64,000 nucleotides of DNA. Origin: Paludibacteraceae bacterium. Its GTDB lineage: Bacteria > Bacteroidota > Bacteroidia > Bacteroidales > Paludibacteraceae. This document shows, piece after piece, positions 31,001 to 40,673 of this stretch (the stretch's first letter is position 1; every line of letters starts with the position of its first letter). A model generated the notes under the pieces. The model was not told where the DNA came from, did not search any database, and worked only from the letters and a program-made list of their open reading frames with translations. A program made the translations under genes and the position numbers. The stretch is taken from NCBI GenBank assembly GCA_024401535.1, contig JAKSKX010000006.1, positions 36,666-100,665 on the forward strand, read 5' to 3'.

Positions 31001-34000
31001 CGTAAACCAGAGAATATATGTGTCACTTGACAAGTTTATGTCTGTCTTTGACGAGGATGGTCTAAACCATTACATATATAACTTAGAGAATGGTGACTCT
31101 GCTCGTGTTGACAAGCAGTATGAGCAGCCAGATCCTTTGTGTAGTGTTAATTTGAATCATCATTTTTGGTTGGACGGCTATAGCTCTAAGTCCGGTCTTT
31201 GGATAGAGGATAAGATGGGAGTTGATAACAACGAGTATTTCGATGGTAAGATTAGACCTATCTATGGAGGCCGTTGGTCAACTGATCTTGACTTGTTCTC
31301 TACAGGTTATCAGGGATACATCAACAAGTTTGATGTAAAAGTCTCTAAGTGGTCTAAGAACTACGAGAAGGGCTATACATATTTGCTATGGATGTATTCT
31401 GATGTCCACAAGATGAAAGAGGGCGAGGAATGGGCAAAAGCAGTTTATAACTACAAGGGTACAATCACTTCCGAGGAAGATTTGTATGACACAAAGATTG
31501 TAGGTGAAAAACCTAACGATTATGACGCATACGTTAACCTTGCAGATAGATTTATCTATGTTTGGAGTGAGTCTGCTTGGCGTTGGGTTCGTGGTAATGT
31601 AAGTTACTGTATTCAGCGTGTTTCTGTAGTTGATGACTTCAAGCCTATCATTGACTGTAAGACAGATCCAATTACTATCGGTACTGAACTTGACAAGTGC
31701 GAGCTTTCTTATGATGCTTTGCTTGATACAATTAAACTTGATATCCCTACAGCTAAGGAAGTTTGTTCAAGTTCGGAGAACCTTTCATTCAGATATGAGT
31801 ATTGGATAACTCCTGAAGGTGGAACTCCTTATCAGTTCAAGTCTTCTTCGGCTCCTTTGAAGAAGGGAAAATATACATTAGAGATTCGTGTTTACAAGCC
31901 TAATGACTTGTACATTGATCCTTCTGTCTATGCTTCTTGTGAGCGTGAAATTACAATTGTTGATAAGCAGGGTCCTACATTCGATTGTGATATTTTGGCA
32001 CCTATCTATGTTGATGTCAACAAGGATATTGATCCTAGTATGAATCATGTATTCAACAGATATATCTTTAAGTATGCTTCAACTAAGGATGTTTTAAAAG
32101 CTGATGCTCCCGGTGCAGGTGCAGGTCCAGGTGCAGGTCCTGGTGCTTTTGGCCCAGGATGGACATCTGAAGAGACAACAAAGAAGAATACTGAGGCTAC
32201 TCTTGAACATATTTTTGAAAAGAACAAGCCAGCAGATCCTTCTGTAATCCTTGCGCAGGTAAAGGATAATTGTGGTGAGAAGGTTAAGGTTCAGATGACT
32301 TTGAAGCGTACTAAGGAGAATGATAAGAACTCTTATACAGAGAAAACTCTTCCTGCTACTACAGATGGTAATGTGTTGTTGAAGGAGCTTCGTAATACAA
32401 AGTTCTATGAGGGAGTTAACTTTGTAATTTATACATTCATTGATGACTCTGGAAACGAGACAACTTGCGAGCAGCAGGTAGTTGTTGCTTCATTGCCTAC
32501 ATTTGATCCTGATTGTAAGGATTATACAGGAAAAACTTTCCCTGTAAATGAGAACTGTCAGTATGTAATTACTAAGAATGATTTCCATAAAAATTGGATG
32601 CCTGGTGCTGCTACTATCAATTATAGTTTGGTTTATGAGAATGATCCATTAACTTGTGGATATATGCCAGGTACAGAGGAGAAAAAGAGTGTAAAAGCAT
32701 ACGCTGATTATGTGGAAATTATTGACGCTACAGGTAAGAAATATGTGTTTAATAATTCTAATAAGCACGACAAGACTTATGTGTCTAAAAAGAGAGCGAC
32801 TTGTACTGGTTTCGGATGGATGCTTACTCCTGGAGAATATAAAGATGCCGAAAAAAGAGAATATACAAGTGCCCAGTTTGGAATCAGAGATATAACTGAG
32901 GATATAGTTCTTAACTTGGGTACTGCAACTATCACATGGTACTATAGTTCTGGTGATGACCAGTTGGGTATCTGTTATGGAGAGTTAGAGATAACTGACG
33001 AGACTGCTCCAGTAATTACTAACTGTATCGTCAAAGAGATAAAGAAACCTGCATTGGATGCTCCTAAGTGTGTATTGCCTTTCGGAGATTCCGGTGTGGA
33101 AATGCCAACTATCGAGCAGTTGGCTCCAACAGATAATTGTACTACTGACTATTCAGATTTTACATTGACTTGGACACGTTCTGATGGCAAGACTGAATTT
33201 GAATCTGATTTCGAGATAGGTACTACTGATGTAATTTTCATCGTAACAGACAAGGCAGGAAACTCTGCTGAGTGTATTCAGCCAGTTGAAGTTTATGATG
33301 GTTCTGTTTACTTTGACTGTAATGTATTAAAGACTCCGTTGGTAGCTCCTGCTTCTGACAAGTGTGATGCTGATTTCGATGATATTGTTGATTTAGGATT
33401 GCCTTTAGGTCTTCAGACTGAAGATTGTACAGATGATACGCCTATCATAGGTGTTCCTACAAGGTCTGATGATGCTGAATTTAAGTCTAATTTCCCTAAG
33501 GGTACAACAACTATTACTTGGACATTTACTGATGAGCTAGGAAATGAAAAAGTTTGTACTCAGGATGTAATTGTTCAGGATCTTGATGAACCAGTTTTTG
33601 ATTGTGACAAGATTACTCCAAATCCATTGGTTTACAACACTAAGACTTTGGATGAGTGTAATCCAACAGCTGAAGCAATAAAGGCTGAGTTTGGTGAGTG
33701 GGTAGCTATAGATAATTGTGCTGGAGAAGTTAAGGGTGAGCCATGGTTGCTTACAGGTACATCCGACGATGATAGAGTTGAATTGCCTGCAACATTTGCG
33801 ACTAATAACACATACACAATTGCATGGGTGTTCGATGACAAGAATAACAATGTCAAGGTTTGTCGTCAGACTTTGATAGTTAAGGATGATATTGCACCTG
33901 TGCCTTCTGGATGTCCTGAAGACAAGCATATTCCTGCTGCAGATGGTGTTTGTGTTATGACTTGGGATCAGTTGAATCTTCCAACTCCAACTATCCCTGA

Positions 34001-37000
34001 TCCATGTGAAGGTACTATTACAGCTTCAAAGATTAAGGTTGAAGCCTGGATTGGTGGTGAATATGTTACTTATTTGACTGATGAAATCAAAGAAACTCCA
34101 GAAAAGGTAGAATTTGCCGCTTCAAAGAAGGAGCATATTGTGCATTGGATTTTCGTTGATAAGGCTGGTAATGAGGCTGAGTGTGTTCAAAAGATTTATA
34201 TTGACGATCATACCGCTCCTGTCGTAGATTGTGATCCTCACAATGTATTTGGAGATAAGAATGAGTATCTGTTCACAGTTACTAGTGACAATAAAGATTG
34301 TATGTTGAGTGCTGCTGAGTTTAACAAATTGTTCTATGCTCCTGTTGCTTACGATGAGTGTGAGGATGTAGCAAATGGAACAACTCAGTCACCGCTTGCG
34401 CCTTCAAAGATAGTTCGTACTTATTATGAGAATGAGGCGAAGTATTTGGCAAATGATGGAGAACTTATTGTGGACAAGAATGGTGATGCTGATATGACAG
34501 CTGATTATCCTAAGGGAATTACTGTACTTCACTATGAGTTTGTTGATGAATCTGGTAATGCCAGCGCATCTTGTGATCTTCCAATTAAGGTAGTAGATAA
34601 ATCTGCTCCTAATTTTGATTGTGATCAGATCACTCCAATTCATGCTATGACTGATGCTTCTTGCGAGATTCTATTCAAGAATATTGCTGCTGGACCATAT
34701 TACGGATATGATTACTGCGTCAAGGATCCGTTAACTGGAGATCCTGCTAAAATACAGGCTACATTGCAGCTTGACATGTTGTCTATTTCAACTATCCCTG
34801 AAGACTATGGATTTAAGGTTGGAGAGGTATATGATTTGCAATGGGTAGTTGTCGATGAAGATGGTAATAGAACTTATTGCCCTCAGGAATTGGACATTGA
34901 AAGTTCTGGTGATCTAGACTTAGATTGTAATGATTATGCTTTGTATGAGGCTAAGGCAGATTCCGGAACATGTTTCGCTAAGTTCGATTCATTGAAAATG
35001 GAGAAGCTTCCTTTCGCATTTGACAAGTGTATGCCTAATGATACGATATGGGGTATTCCTACTCGTTCTGATGGTTTGGAGTTGACTGATGATTATCCAA
35101 CTAATGTTACTTACATTTATTGGGAATTCAAGAGTCCATATTCTTCTGCACCAGCAGCAAGATGTACTTCTAAGGTTATGATTTATGGTAACAATCCTTT
35201 CCCTGAGATTGATTGTGAAAGATTGTTCCCTCCTGTATTGGAGTACGCTGATGATTGTGGACCTAAGGGTATTGAGTTGATCTCGAAGAGTCAACCGGAT
35301 CCTTGTGTCGCAGGATACGATGCATGGGCTGTTCCTTTTACTAGAGATGATGAAAAGAAGTTCAATGAAGTAATTAAGAACTCTGAAAATAAGTATATTC
35401 ATTCGTTCAAGTTAGGAATAGATACTGTAAAGTGGGAGTTCTCTGATATCACTGATTCTGTTCATGCTTATTGTTATCAGAAGATAGAGTTGTTGACTCT
35501 TTTGCCACAGGTCGGAGATTGTCCTACTGATATTCAGGGAGATCTAACTCTTGATATTCCAGAAGGTGCTTGTTCTGCAACTCCAACTGAATCACAGATG
35601 GAGATGTTAAAGACTGGTAAGTGGACAAAGGAGAATCCTTGTATTACAGATGAGCATGGAGATCCTATTATTATTGAAGGAGTTCCTTCTCGTTCAGACG
35701 GTAAGCCTTTGAATAGCCCATATCGTACTACTGTTACTATTACATGGACATTCACAGATACAACTCACACAATGAAGGATTCTGTGACAACTTGTACTAC
35801 TAAAGTTATTATCAGTGGTGTTCCTGAATTGATAAATTGTGATAGAGATTTCCCTACTATCAACGAGGTTTTGAATAATACTTGTGAGTACAAGTATGCA
35901 AATGTTGATAATGTTCCTTTCCCTAAGGATCCTTGTAGTGGTGAAACTGCTATTGTGTCACTTGAAGTTTATAAGAATTCAAATGATGACTATGACAGCA
36001 AGTTGGATGGTAAGGATAACATATTGTCATTCTTGAACACTTATGTATTCAAGCCAGGATCATATAGATTGCATTGGAATTACCTATTCACTGATAACTT
36101 AGGTAATACTGATCCGATCTCATGTGACCAGATGGTTACAATCAAGAGCGACAAGGAACCTTTGTTTGACTGTACTACTCTTGATGATACTATGAAGGTA
36201 GTTCTTCCTAAGGGTGATTGCGAGGCAAATATGGATTATGTTCTTGATAAGCTTCCTAAGATTTTTGCTACAGATCAGTGTACAGGTACATTGATTCCTG
36301 GAGATCCTCGTCTTGACGATGGTTCTGAGAAGGGTACAACTCTTCCAAGTATTTTCCAGGCTGGTTCGGATTATAACATAATTTGGATATTTGAAAATGA
36401 CAGTTTGACAACTGCATTTAAGAAGTGTAACAACGTTTTGAGAATTATGTCAGATTCTGACCCTCAATTCGATTGTAACACTCTAGATACAGTTTCTGTA
36501 GAGGTTCATGGTGACTGTGAAATAGTTCTAGATCCAACTATGCTTCCTATTCCAGTAGCAACTGATTCTTGTACGGGTAGCCCTATTCCTGCTACAGGAG
36601 CAATCGCTGGAACTGATAAGGATGTGTTTGCAACAACAACTAAATTTGAAGTCGGTAATACTACAGTTGTTTGGACTTTCAAATCTCCTTATGTTACTGG
36701 TGTCAAGAAGTGCGAGCAAGTTGTCAACGTAAGAACAGACAAGAAACTTGTTACACCTTGTGATATTGAACCTATGGCAGAAATTAATGTCCCTGTTAAG
36801 GAAGGTGAGTGTGTTGCTCCTTCTCCATTTATTGGAATAGAGCCTCCATACGCAACTAATCCTTGTACTGGTGCTAAGATTAAAGGTGTAGGTACAAGAA
36901 GTGATGATCCAGATAAGACTGTTCTTGACTCGTTCCGTACAGGTTCTTACACTATTACTTGGACATTTACTGATAGTTCAATGACTCTAATTGATACTGT

Positions 37001-40000
37001 AGGAAAATGTACTCAGAATTTAGTAATTGGTGATATTAATAAGCCTGCAGTTGATTGTAGCCAGAAAGATTTTGAAGACAAGTATATTTCTTTGAAGCCT
37101 AGCGAGGGTTGTGAGGTTTCTGCTAGAAGAGTTGGTTTGTCTGCTCCTAAGATTTACGACTTGTGTACAGGAGATCTTGTTAAGCCTGATACTATCCGTA
37201 CGTCCGGTAGAAAGATGTCAGATTCTTACCTTGCAGGTATGAGAGATACTGTCGTATGGACATATATTTACAAGGGTTCTCCTCTTGGTACTTGTAAACA
37301 GGAAGTAGCTGTTCATTCTGAAGGTATTGACGAGTTTAATTGTTCTCAGTTAGCTAGCAAGGTTTATGTTACTTTGACTGTTCCAGGTTCTTACGAGGCT
37401 ACTTATGATGAAGTTGTAAAGGCTGGTTTGAAGTTGCCTAAGTACAATAATGTTTGTAAGCTTATCGTAGAAACTGTTAAGCGTAAGGATAATGAAAGTA
37501 GTGACAAGCAGTTGGAAGATAATTACATTATCGGTGAAACTGAGATTACATGGACTGTAACCGACACTTCCGCTACAGGTGAGTCAAAGGTTTGTACTAC
37601 TATCGTAGAAGTTGTTGACCAGGTTATTCCTGACATAACTTGTCCTCCGCTTCCTGATGTAACTTATGAGTGTAATAATGCTTTGCCAGATCCTTACATC
37701 ACATTCGATGATTTCTTGGCTGCTGGTGGTACAGTGTCTGATCCAGACAGAGTAAACCCTGCTACATTCAATTATTCTGATACAGATAATAGTGCCAAGG
37801 AAGGCTTCTGTCATTACACTGTCGTTCGTAAGTACTTTATCAAGGATTTGAAGGAAAGAGAGATTTCTTGTGAGCAGGTATTTACTATTGAGGACAAGGA
37901 GCCGCCTATTTGGGAGGATGGTTTCGTAACTAAGGATTATTTGTTCGAAGATTGCGGTAATGTTCCTTCTTTGCCAGATAATGTAAGAGCTTATGGAGGA
38001 TGTACAAGCTTTACTTACACTATGGCAAACAAGAACCATAATGACTTGTCAGTAACTCCTGAAAACGAGCGTGCTGGATATATCTATTACGAGGACAAGT
38101 CAAACAGAACAGATGATAGAAAGCAGTGTGAATACTATTCTTATGACATGAGTCGTACTTATATTGCTTATGACCATTGTAAGAATAAGTCTAATCCTGT
38201 AACTATAACTTACCAGGTAAGGGATACAACAGCTCCTAAGATTGACATTCCAAAGGCTTGGTCTGATAGTAGTATCTATGCTCCTTGGACAAAACCTTGT
38301 AAGTTCATGGTTCCAGATTTGAAGCAGTACTTGCCTAAGGGTTCTATTTCTGATCCTTGTGATGAGACTTTGGTATTGTATTTCGATACAATTCAGTCTC
38401 CTGCTCCTGGCGAGTTTATAGAGCATTCAATGTATGTAACATTGTATGTACTTGATCCATGTGGTAACAAGGACTCTGTAAATAAGATGGTTTACGTTCC
38501 TACTCGTGAGACAGTTGTCGATGTAAGAATGCATGATACAACAATTTGTTCTTACCCTGAATTAAAGTTGTCTGAGAATAAATTGTCTAAGACTTCAGGT
38601 AAGTTGTTCGACTATATTGATGGTGTACTCGAAGAAATGCCTATCTTGTTTAAGTATGACTTCTATAAGGGACATCCAGACGACATATTCCCTGATAAGG
38701 GTAGAGAGAACTTGTTGCACAGTACTAACCCAACAACTTATTCAAAGGAGTTGGAGGCATTGTATGGTGGTCGTAAGCAGGCTAACGCTATCGGAGAAAA
38801 GAAGATAGCTATGGATAGAGCTTCAAAGTCTGGCTTCTACACTATAATTGCTATGGATACAGCAACAATGTGTACTGATACAGCATTCGCTAACATTACT
38901 GTTCGTGAGAGACCAAGAGTCAAGCTAGATCCTACTACTTATTTGGTTTGTGAGGATGACTCAATCAGATTGACAGATGAAAATCTATATGATAGATTCA
39001 ATGTTTGTGTATTTGATATGGGTGACACAATCAAGGAGGAAGGATGGTTGCTAGAGGATGACTTGGCGAAGTACAATATTGACTACTATCCTGCTAATGT
39101 AAACTATAACAAGATGTCGTCTTTGTTGGAGTTGCATGAGAAGTTAGTTGATTCTGCTAAGTATGTGCCTAATTCTTTGGTTCCATTTACTAATAGTAAT
39201 CTGCATTTGTTGTACTACGCTACAAACTCATGTGGAACAGGTACAAGTTATGACAGTTACTACAAACCTTGTGATGGTGAGTTCGAAGGAAAAACTGAGG
39301 AGGAGATCAAGGAAATTCTTGGTGGCTCAAAGAACTACAACCTATACAAGAGCGATTCTTTGATGACTAATGCTGAAGTTGTAATCGATGTTAAGAAGAG
39401 ACTTCATAGCAGCGAGTTTATCCTTACTACTAAGCCTCAGGATAAGGCACGAGTATTCTTGGGTGAAAATGCTGAACTAGATTTGGTTACTGGCAATAAT
39501 CCTGATGAATTGAGATGGTATAGGGTAAATGGTGTATTCGACGGTAGGTTCGAGGAGTCATTTGATAGAGATGGTAATATCAAGCCAGAGTATCAGCAGT
39601 ATTCAGATGAAGCTGACGAACTTATCGGTACTACACTCGGCTCTGAGAAGAACAACAAGCATTTGAAACTAACTAATTTGACAGATACTGCTTCTTACTA
39701 TGCATTAGCTCTTGATGGTGTTTGTCCTGCTGTTCAGACAAATGTTGTTAGTATCAATGTTGTTACTCAGATACCTACAGCCTTTACTCCTCAGAATTCA
39801 ATAGGTTTGAATGACGTGTTCATGGAGGGTTACCCTGTAATAATCTTCAACCGTTACGGACAGAAGATGACAGAAAGTAACAACGGTTGGGATGGTACTT
39901 GCCGTGGTAATTTGGTTGATCCTGGTGTTTATTTCTACGAGGTTACTCTTAACAATGGAGAAACTTACAAGGGCTCAATCGAGGTAGTTTATTTCAAGTA

Positions 40001-40001
40001 A
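28059..40001 (+). CDS. Giant HYR/Ig-repeat surface protein with T9SS type B sorting domain
   Basis: The complete 3,980-residue secreted protein opens with a signal peptide of about 33 residues ending SSSYAQ. Residues ~35-385 form an unrecognised globular region. An Ig-like unit with CPGDEVHF follows at ~390. Residues ~900-3300 then hold HYR-like units of about 80-110 residues, marked by FDCD strands, DNC/DPC loops, a TRSDD motif and W-x-F/V-x-D strands ending in a Cys. These resemble large Cytophaga-type adhesins. A Gly/Ala/Pro tract interrupts the chain at ~1349-1364. The last ~85 residues are a type B (CHU_C) sorting domain: IPTAFTPQNSIGLNDVF, FNRYGQ, WDGT and PGVYFYEV. Expected fate is export by T9SS and surface display. 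Unlike the first giant gene it has no adjacent PorP/SprF; a terminator follows immediately. Confidence 0.93.
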   Translation: MRRSLHFSDYFKSLVSVVTVLVLGSVASSSYAQKCVQSSSGTVMSMIGTDFDYDEELADKSLPYKDPREMYYSFTTALSGVRLLPDYGEFSGTNRYPFRDFGVNVNYNPVDVPNQPKADIKDSYYITDNLWNKYGSRPYAVAPRDNGNSYLVFHNITDGGMNIASIYLPYQTYKGRPAKVQVRFYVGNIGIEDPAAGGSEVSNYVRYDGQVPTVLSKNIQGNMYPRLKQEAHVGSTWGLDYLIDGREDVNRNIYNTQTSRLKFHGSRLTLGIGNGSGSSTTATYKYYGDEYYGLTAVNKVSTGVGNPSYVNINTASDNGSTISGENGQWYGWYEGELELNSAFYGGTNGIGTNNYFNIRVESSNISPYDFIAIDYINVKTAHICADADKYCPGDEVHFTAHNYDDGVKLEWQQMVTFIMDDFAKNQYPAEYNKFIGQKNDVWKTVGGVTMKVNKTVEAGDTVIVKGFDDGHEVPAGWYTFKHSTDKSASVIPSNEVYQLGRSLVFRALDNTAEVKESFEVWVRPNLNCLNNKGTGIKGPDVVCMNDLAEFWATKDGNDTGIDPKITVNWFLEYVGKERDADLNSKLKGLIDFAKEGTCTPETKQIGSQTITLSGHSLIRDGKEYCQRAGFGPKQEGDPNYYADYNATYVRFDKNALEEGVYRLGYTQSALMYEYDPKHPNDPTYAKVIAKPIDADPVVKYIRVYKSPSGVANILSGINQSGAINSVCASDVTGKVEIHIKDEIQHNLTNADTYNSLPGVTKYDKYSSITYVYKPYSKATVGNAVNNLDIPQVEPSTTENVPASAQGKSEGVDLIFKIDGLCNASKFDIGGDIKITSIGGKDFYDTSDGYCQSSVTVSSEVKKPEMEITCNNVNTQNKLFIAGPTTKDTSIVLNEFRIPQVVGDVCDTDPMVRFEFKDAKGTTVQVNRHYSEFKAGKVKLPLVIGMNRITYTFTDGCGNSASCEVVYEFRDVTPPSIDCDDIVNQRIYVSLDKFMSVFDEDGLNHYIYNLENGDSARVDKQYEQPDPLCSVNLNHHFWLDGYSSKSGLWIEDKMGVDNNEYFDGKIRPIYGGRWSTDLDLFSTGYQGYINKFDVKVSKWSKNYEKGYTYLLWMYSDVHKMKEGEEWAKAVYNYKGTITSEEDLYDTKIVGEKPNDYDAYVNLADRFIYVWSESAWRWVRGNVSYCIQRVSVVDDFKPIIDCKTDPITIGTELDKCELSYDALLDTIKLDIPTAKEVCSSSENLSFRYEYWITPEGGTPYQFKSSSAPLKKGKYTLEIRVYKPNDLYIDPSVYASCEREITIVDKQGPTFDCDILAPIYVDVNKDIDPSMNHVFNRYIFKYASTKDVLKADAPGAGAGPGAGPGAFGPGWTSEETTKKNTEATLEHIFEKNKPADPSVILAQVKDNCGEKVKVQMTLKRTKENDKNSYTEKTLPATTDGNVLLKELRNTKFYEGVNFVIYTFIDDSGNETTCEQQVVVASLPTFDPDCKDYTGKTFPVNENCQYVITKNDFHKNWMPGAATINYSLVYENDPLTCGYMPGTEEKKSVKAYADYVEIIDATGKKYVFNNSNKHDKTYVSKKRATCTGFGWMLTPGEYKDAEKREYTSAQFGIRDITEDIVLNLGTATITWYYSSGDDQLGICYGELEITDETAPVITNCIVKEIKKPALDAPKCVLPFGDSGVEMPTIEQLAPTDNCTTDYSDFTLTWTRSDGKTEFESDFEIGTTDVIFIVTDKAGNSAECIQPVEVYDGSVYFDCNVLKTPLVAPASDKCDADFDDIVDLGLPLGLQTEDCTDDTPIIGVPTRSDDAEFKSNFPKGTTTITWTFTDELGNEKVCTQDVIVQDLDEPVFDCDKITPNPLVYNTKTLDECNPTAEAIKAEFGEWVAIDNCAGEVKGEPWLLTGTSDDDRVELPATFATNNTYTIAWVFDDKNNNVKVCRQTLIVKDDIAPVPSGCPEDKHIPAADGVCVMTWDQLNLPTPTIPDPCEGTITASKIKVEAWIGGEYVTYLTDEIKETPEKVEFAASKKEHIVHWIFVDKAGNEAECVQKIYIDDHTAPVVDCDPHNVFGDKNEYLFTVTSDNKDCMLSAAEFNKLFYAPVAYDECEDVANGTTQSPLAPSKIVRTYYENEAKYLANDGELIVDKNGDADMTADYPKGITVLHYEFVDESGNASASCDLPIKVVDKSAPNFDCDQITPIHAMTDASCEILFKNIAAGPYYGYDYCVKDPLTGDPAKIQATLQLDMLSISTIPEDYGFKVGEVYDLQWVVVDEDGNRTYCPQELDIESSGDLDLDCNDYALYEAKADSGTCFAKFDSLKMEKLPFAFDKCMPNDTIWGIPTRSDGLELTDDYPTNVTYIYWEFKSPYSSAPAARCTSKVMIYGNNPFPEIDCERLFPPVLEYADDCGPKGIELISKSQPDPCVAGYDAWAVPFTRDDEKKFNEVIKNSENKYIHSFKLGIDTVKWEFSDITDSVHAYCYQKIELLTLLPQVGDCPTDIQGDLTLDIPEGACSATPTESQMEMLKTGKWTKENPCITDEHGDPIIIEGVPSRSDGKPLNSPYRTTVTITWTFTDTTHTMKDSVTTCTTKVIISGVPELINCDRDFPTINEVLNNTCEYKYANVDNVPFPKDPCSGETAIVSLEVYKNSNDDYDSKLDGKDNILSFLNTYVFKPGSYRLHWNYLFTDNLGNTDPISCDQMVTIKSDKEPLFDCTTLDDTMKVVLPKGDCEANMDYVLDKLPKIFATDQCTGTLIPGDPRLDDGSEKGTTLPSIFQAGSDYNIIWIFENDSLTTAFKKCNNVLRIMSDSDPQFDCNTLDTVSVEVHGDCEIVLDPTMLPIPVATDSCTGSPIPATGAIAGTDKDVFATTTKFEVGNTTVVWTFKSPYVTGVKKCEQVVNVRTDKKLVTPCDIEPMAEINVPVKEGECVAPSPFIGIEPPYATNPCTGAKIKGVGTRSDDPDKTVLDSFRTGSYTITWTFTDSSMTLIDTVGKCTQNLVIGDINKPAVDCSQKDFEDKYISLKPSEGCEVSARRVGLSAPKIYDLCTGDLVKPDTIRTSGRKMSDSYLAGMRDTVVWTYIYKGSPLGTCKQEVAVHSEGIDEFNCSQLASKVYVTLTVPGSYEATYDEVVKAGLKLPKYNNVCKLIVETVKRKDNESSDKQLEDNYIIGETEITWTVTDTSATGESKVCTTIVEVVDQVIPDITCPPLPDVTYECNNALPDPYITFDDFLAAGGTVSDPDRVNPATFNYSDTDNSAKEGFCHYTVVRKYFIKDLKEREISCEQVFTIEDKEPPIWEDGFVTKDYLFEDCGNVPSLPDNVRAYGGCTSFTYTMANKNHNDLSVTPENERAGYIYYEDKSNRTDDRKQCEYYSYDMSRTYIAYDHCKNKSNPVTITYQVRDTTAPKIDIPKAWSDSSIYAPWTKPCKFMVPDLKQYLPKGSISDPCDETLVLYFDTIQSPAPGEFIEHSMYVTLYVLDPCGNKDSVNKMVYVPTRETVVDVRMHDTTICSYPELKLSENKLSKTSGKLFDYIDGVLEEMPILFKYDFYKGHPDDIFPDKGRENLLHSTNPTTYSKELEALYGGRKQANAIGEKKIAMDRASKSGFYTIIAMDTATMCTDTAFANITVRERPRVKLDPTTYLVCEDDSIRLTDENLYDRFNVCVFDMGDTIKEEGWLLEDDLAKYNIDYYPANVNYNKMSSLLELHEKLVDSAKYVPNSLVPFTNSNLHLLYYATNSCGTGTSYDSYYKPCDGEFEGKTEEEIKEILGGSKNYNLYKSDSLMTNAEVVIDVKKRLHSSEFILTTKPQDKARVFLGENAELDLVTGNNPDELRWYRVNGVFDGRFEESFDRDGNIKPEYQQYSDEADELIGTTLGSEKNNKHLKLTNLTDTASYYALALDGVCPAVQTNVVSINVVTQIPTAFTPQNSIGLNDVFMEGYPVIIFNRYGQKMTESNNGWDGTCRGNLVDPGVYFYEVTLNNGETYKGSIEVVYFK

Positions 40002-40006
40002 ATGAT

Positions 40007-40040
40007 AAAGAGGCGTGGGCTTTCCTTCGCCTCTTTTATT
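40007..40040 (+). terminator. Rho-independent terminator after the second giant gene
   Basis: AAAGAGGCG (40007-40015) pairs exactly with CGCCTCTTT (40028-40036) around a 12-base loop and ends in a short T-rich tail. It starts 6 bases after the stop codon, which argues against reading the next gene from 40002. Confidence 0.85.
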
Positions 40041-40058
40041 ATATGTTCTAAATTAGTC

Positions 40059-40670
40059 ATGATTTATCGAATATATCCAGAGAATCCAAATCCTAAAGAA
40101 ATTGACCGTGTCGTACAAATCCTTCAGGAAGGGGGAGTTATTGTTTACCCTACAGACACCATCTATGGTATGGGTTGTGATATTTTTAATGCAAAGGCAG
40201 TCGAGAAAGTCTGCCGATACAAGCAGATAGACCCTAAGAAGGCTAATCTTTCTTTTATTTGCTACGATCTAAGTCATATAAGCGAGTATGCTAAAGTTGA
40301 CAATGACGTTTTCAAGTTGATGAAGAAGAACTTGCCTGGGCCTTTCACTTTTATTCTCAATGGAAATAATTCATTGCCTAAATTATTCAAAAATAAGAAG
40401 ACAATAGGTATAAGGGTTCCGGACAATAATGTAGTACGCGAGATTGTAAAGCAGCTGGGCAATCCGATTCTTTCAACATCTGTTAGAGATGAAAGTGATG
40501 ACGTCCTTGAATATTACACTGATCCTGAATTAATGGAAGAAAAGCTTGGTCATATAGCCGATGTAGTTATTAATTCCGGATATGGCTCTCTAGATCCAAG
40601 TACTGTTGTTGACTGTACAGGAGATGAGCCTGTTATTGTAAGACAAGGCAAAGGTGTTTTAGAGTATTAG
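40059..40670 (+). CDS. YciO/YrdC/Sua5-family protein (threonylcarbamoyl-AMP synthase-like)
   Basis: The 203-residue protein has the YrdC fold signatures: GGVIVYPTDTIYGMGCD near residue 27, a CRYKQIDPKKANLSFIC stretch, PGPFTFIL, TIGIRVPDN, LSTSVR and a C-terminal PSTVVDCT. Length and motifs, notably the HP/PENPNP-type start and VDNDVFKLMKKN, fit the YciO branch better than canonical TsaC/Sua5. Sua5/TsaC make threonylcarbamoyl-AMP for tRNA t6A; the role of YciO-type members is less settled. The ATG at 40059 is chosen because the frame upstream runs through the terminator of the preceding gene. It is the first gene of a tight six-gene run (3-bp gap to the next). Confidence 0.85.
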   Translation: MIYRIYPENPNPKEIDRVVQILQEGGVIVYPTDTIYGMGCDIFNAKAVEKVCRYKQIDPKKANLSFICYDLSHISEYAKVDNDVFKLMKKNLPGPFTFILNGNNSLPKLFKNKKTIGIRVPDNNVVREIVKQLGNPILSTSVRDESDDVLEYYTDPELMEEKLGHIADVVINSGYGSLDPSTVVDCTGDEPVIVRQGKGVLEY

Positions 40671-40673
40671 AAT

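Noticed and set aside
40002-40058. Longer start for the YciO-type protein
   Set aside because: The extra codons overlap the terminator of the preceding gene and add residues absent from the family.
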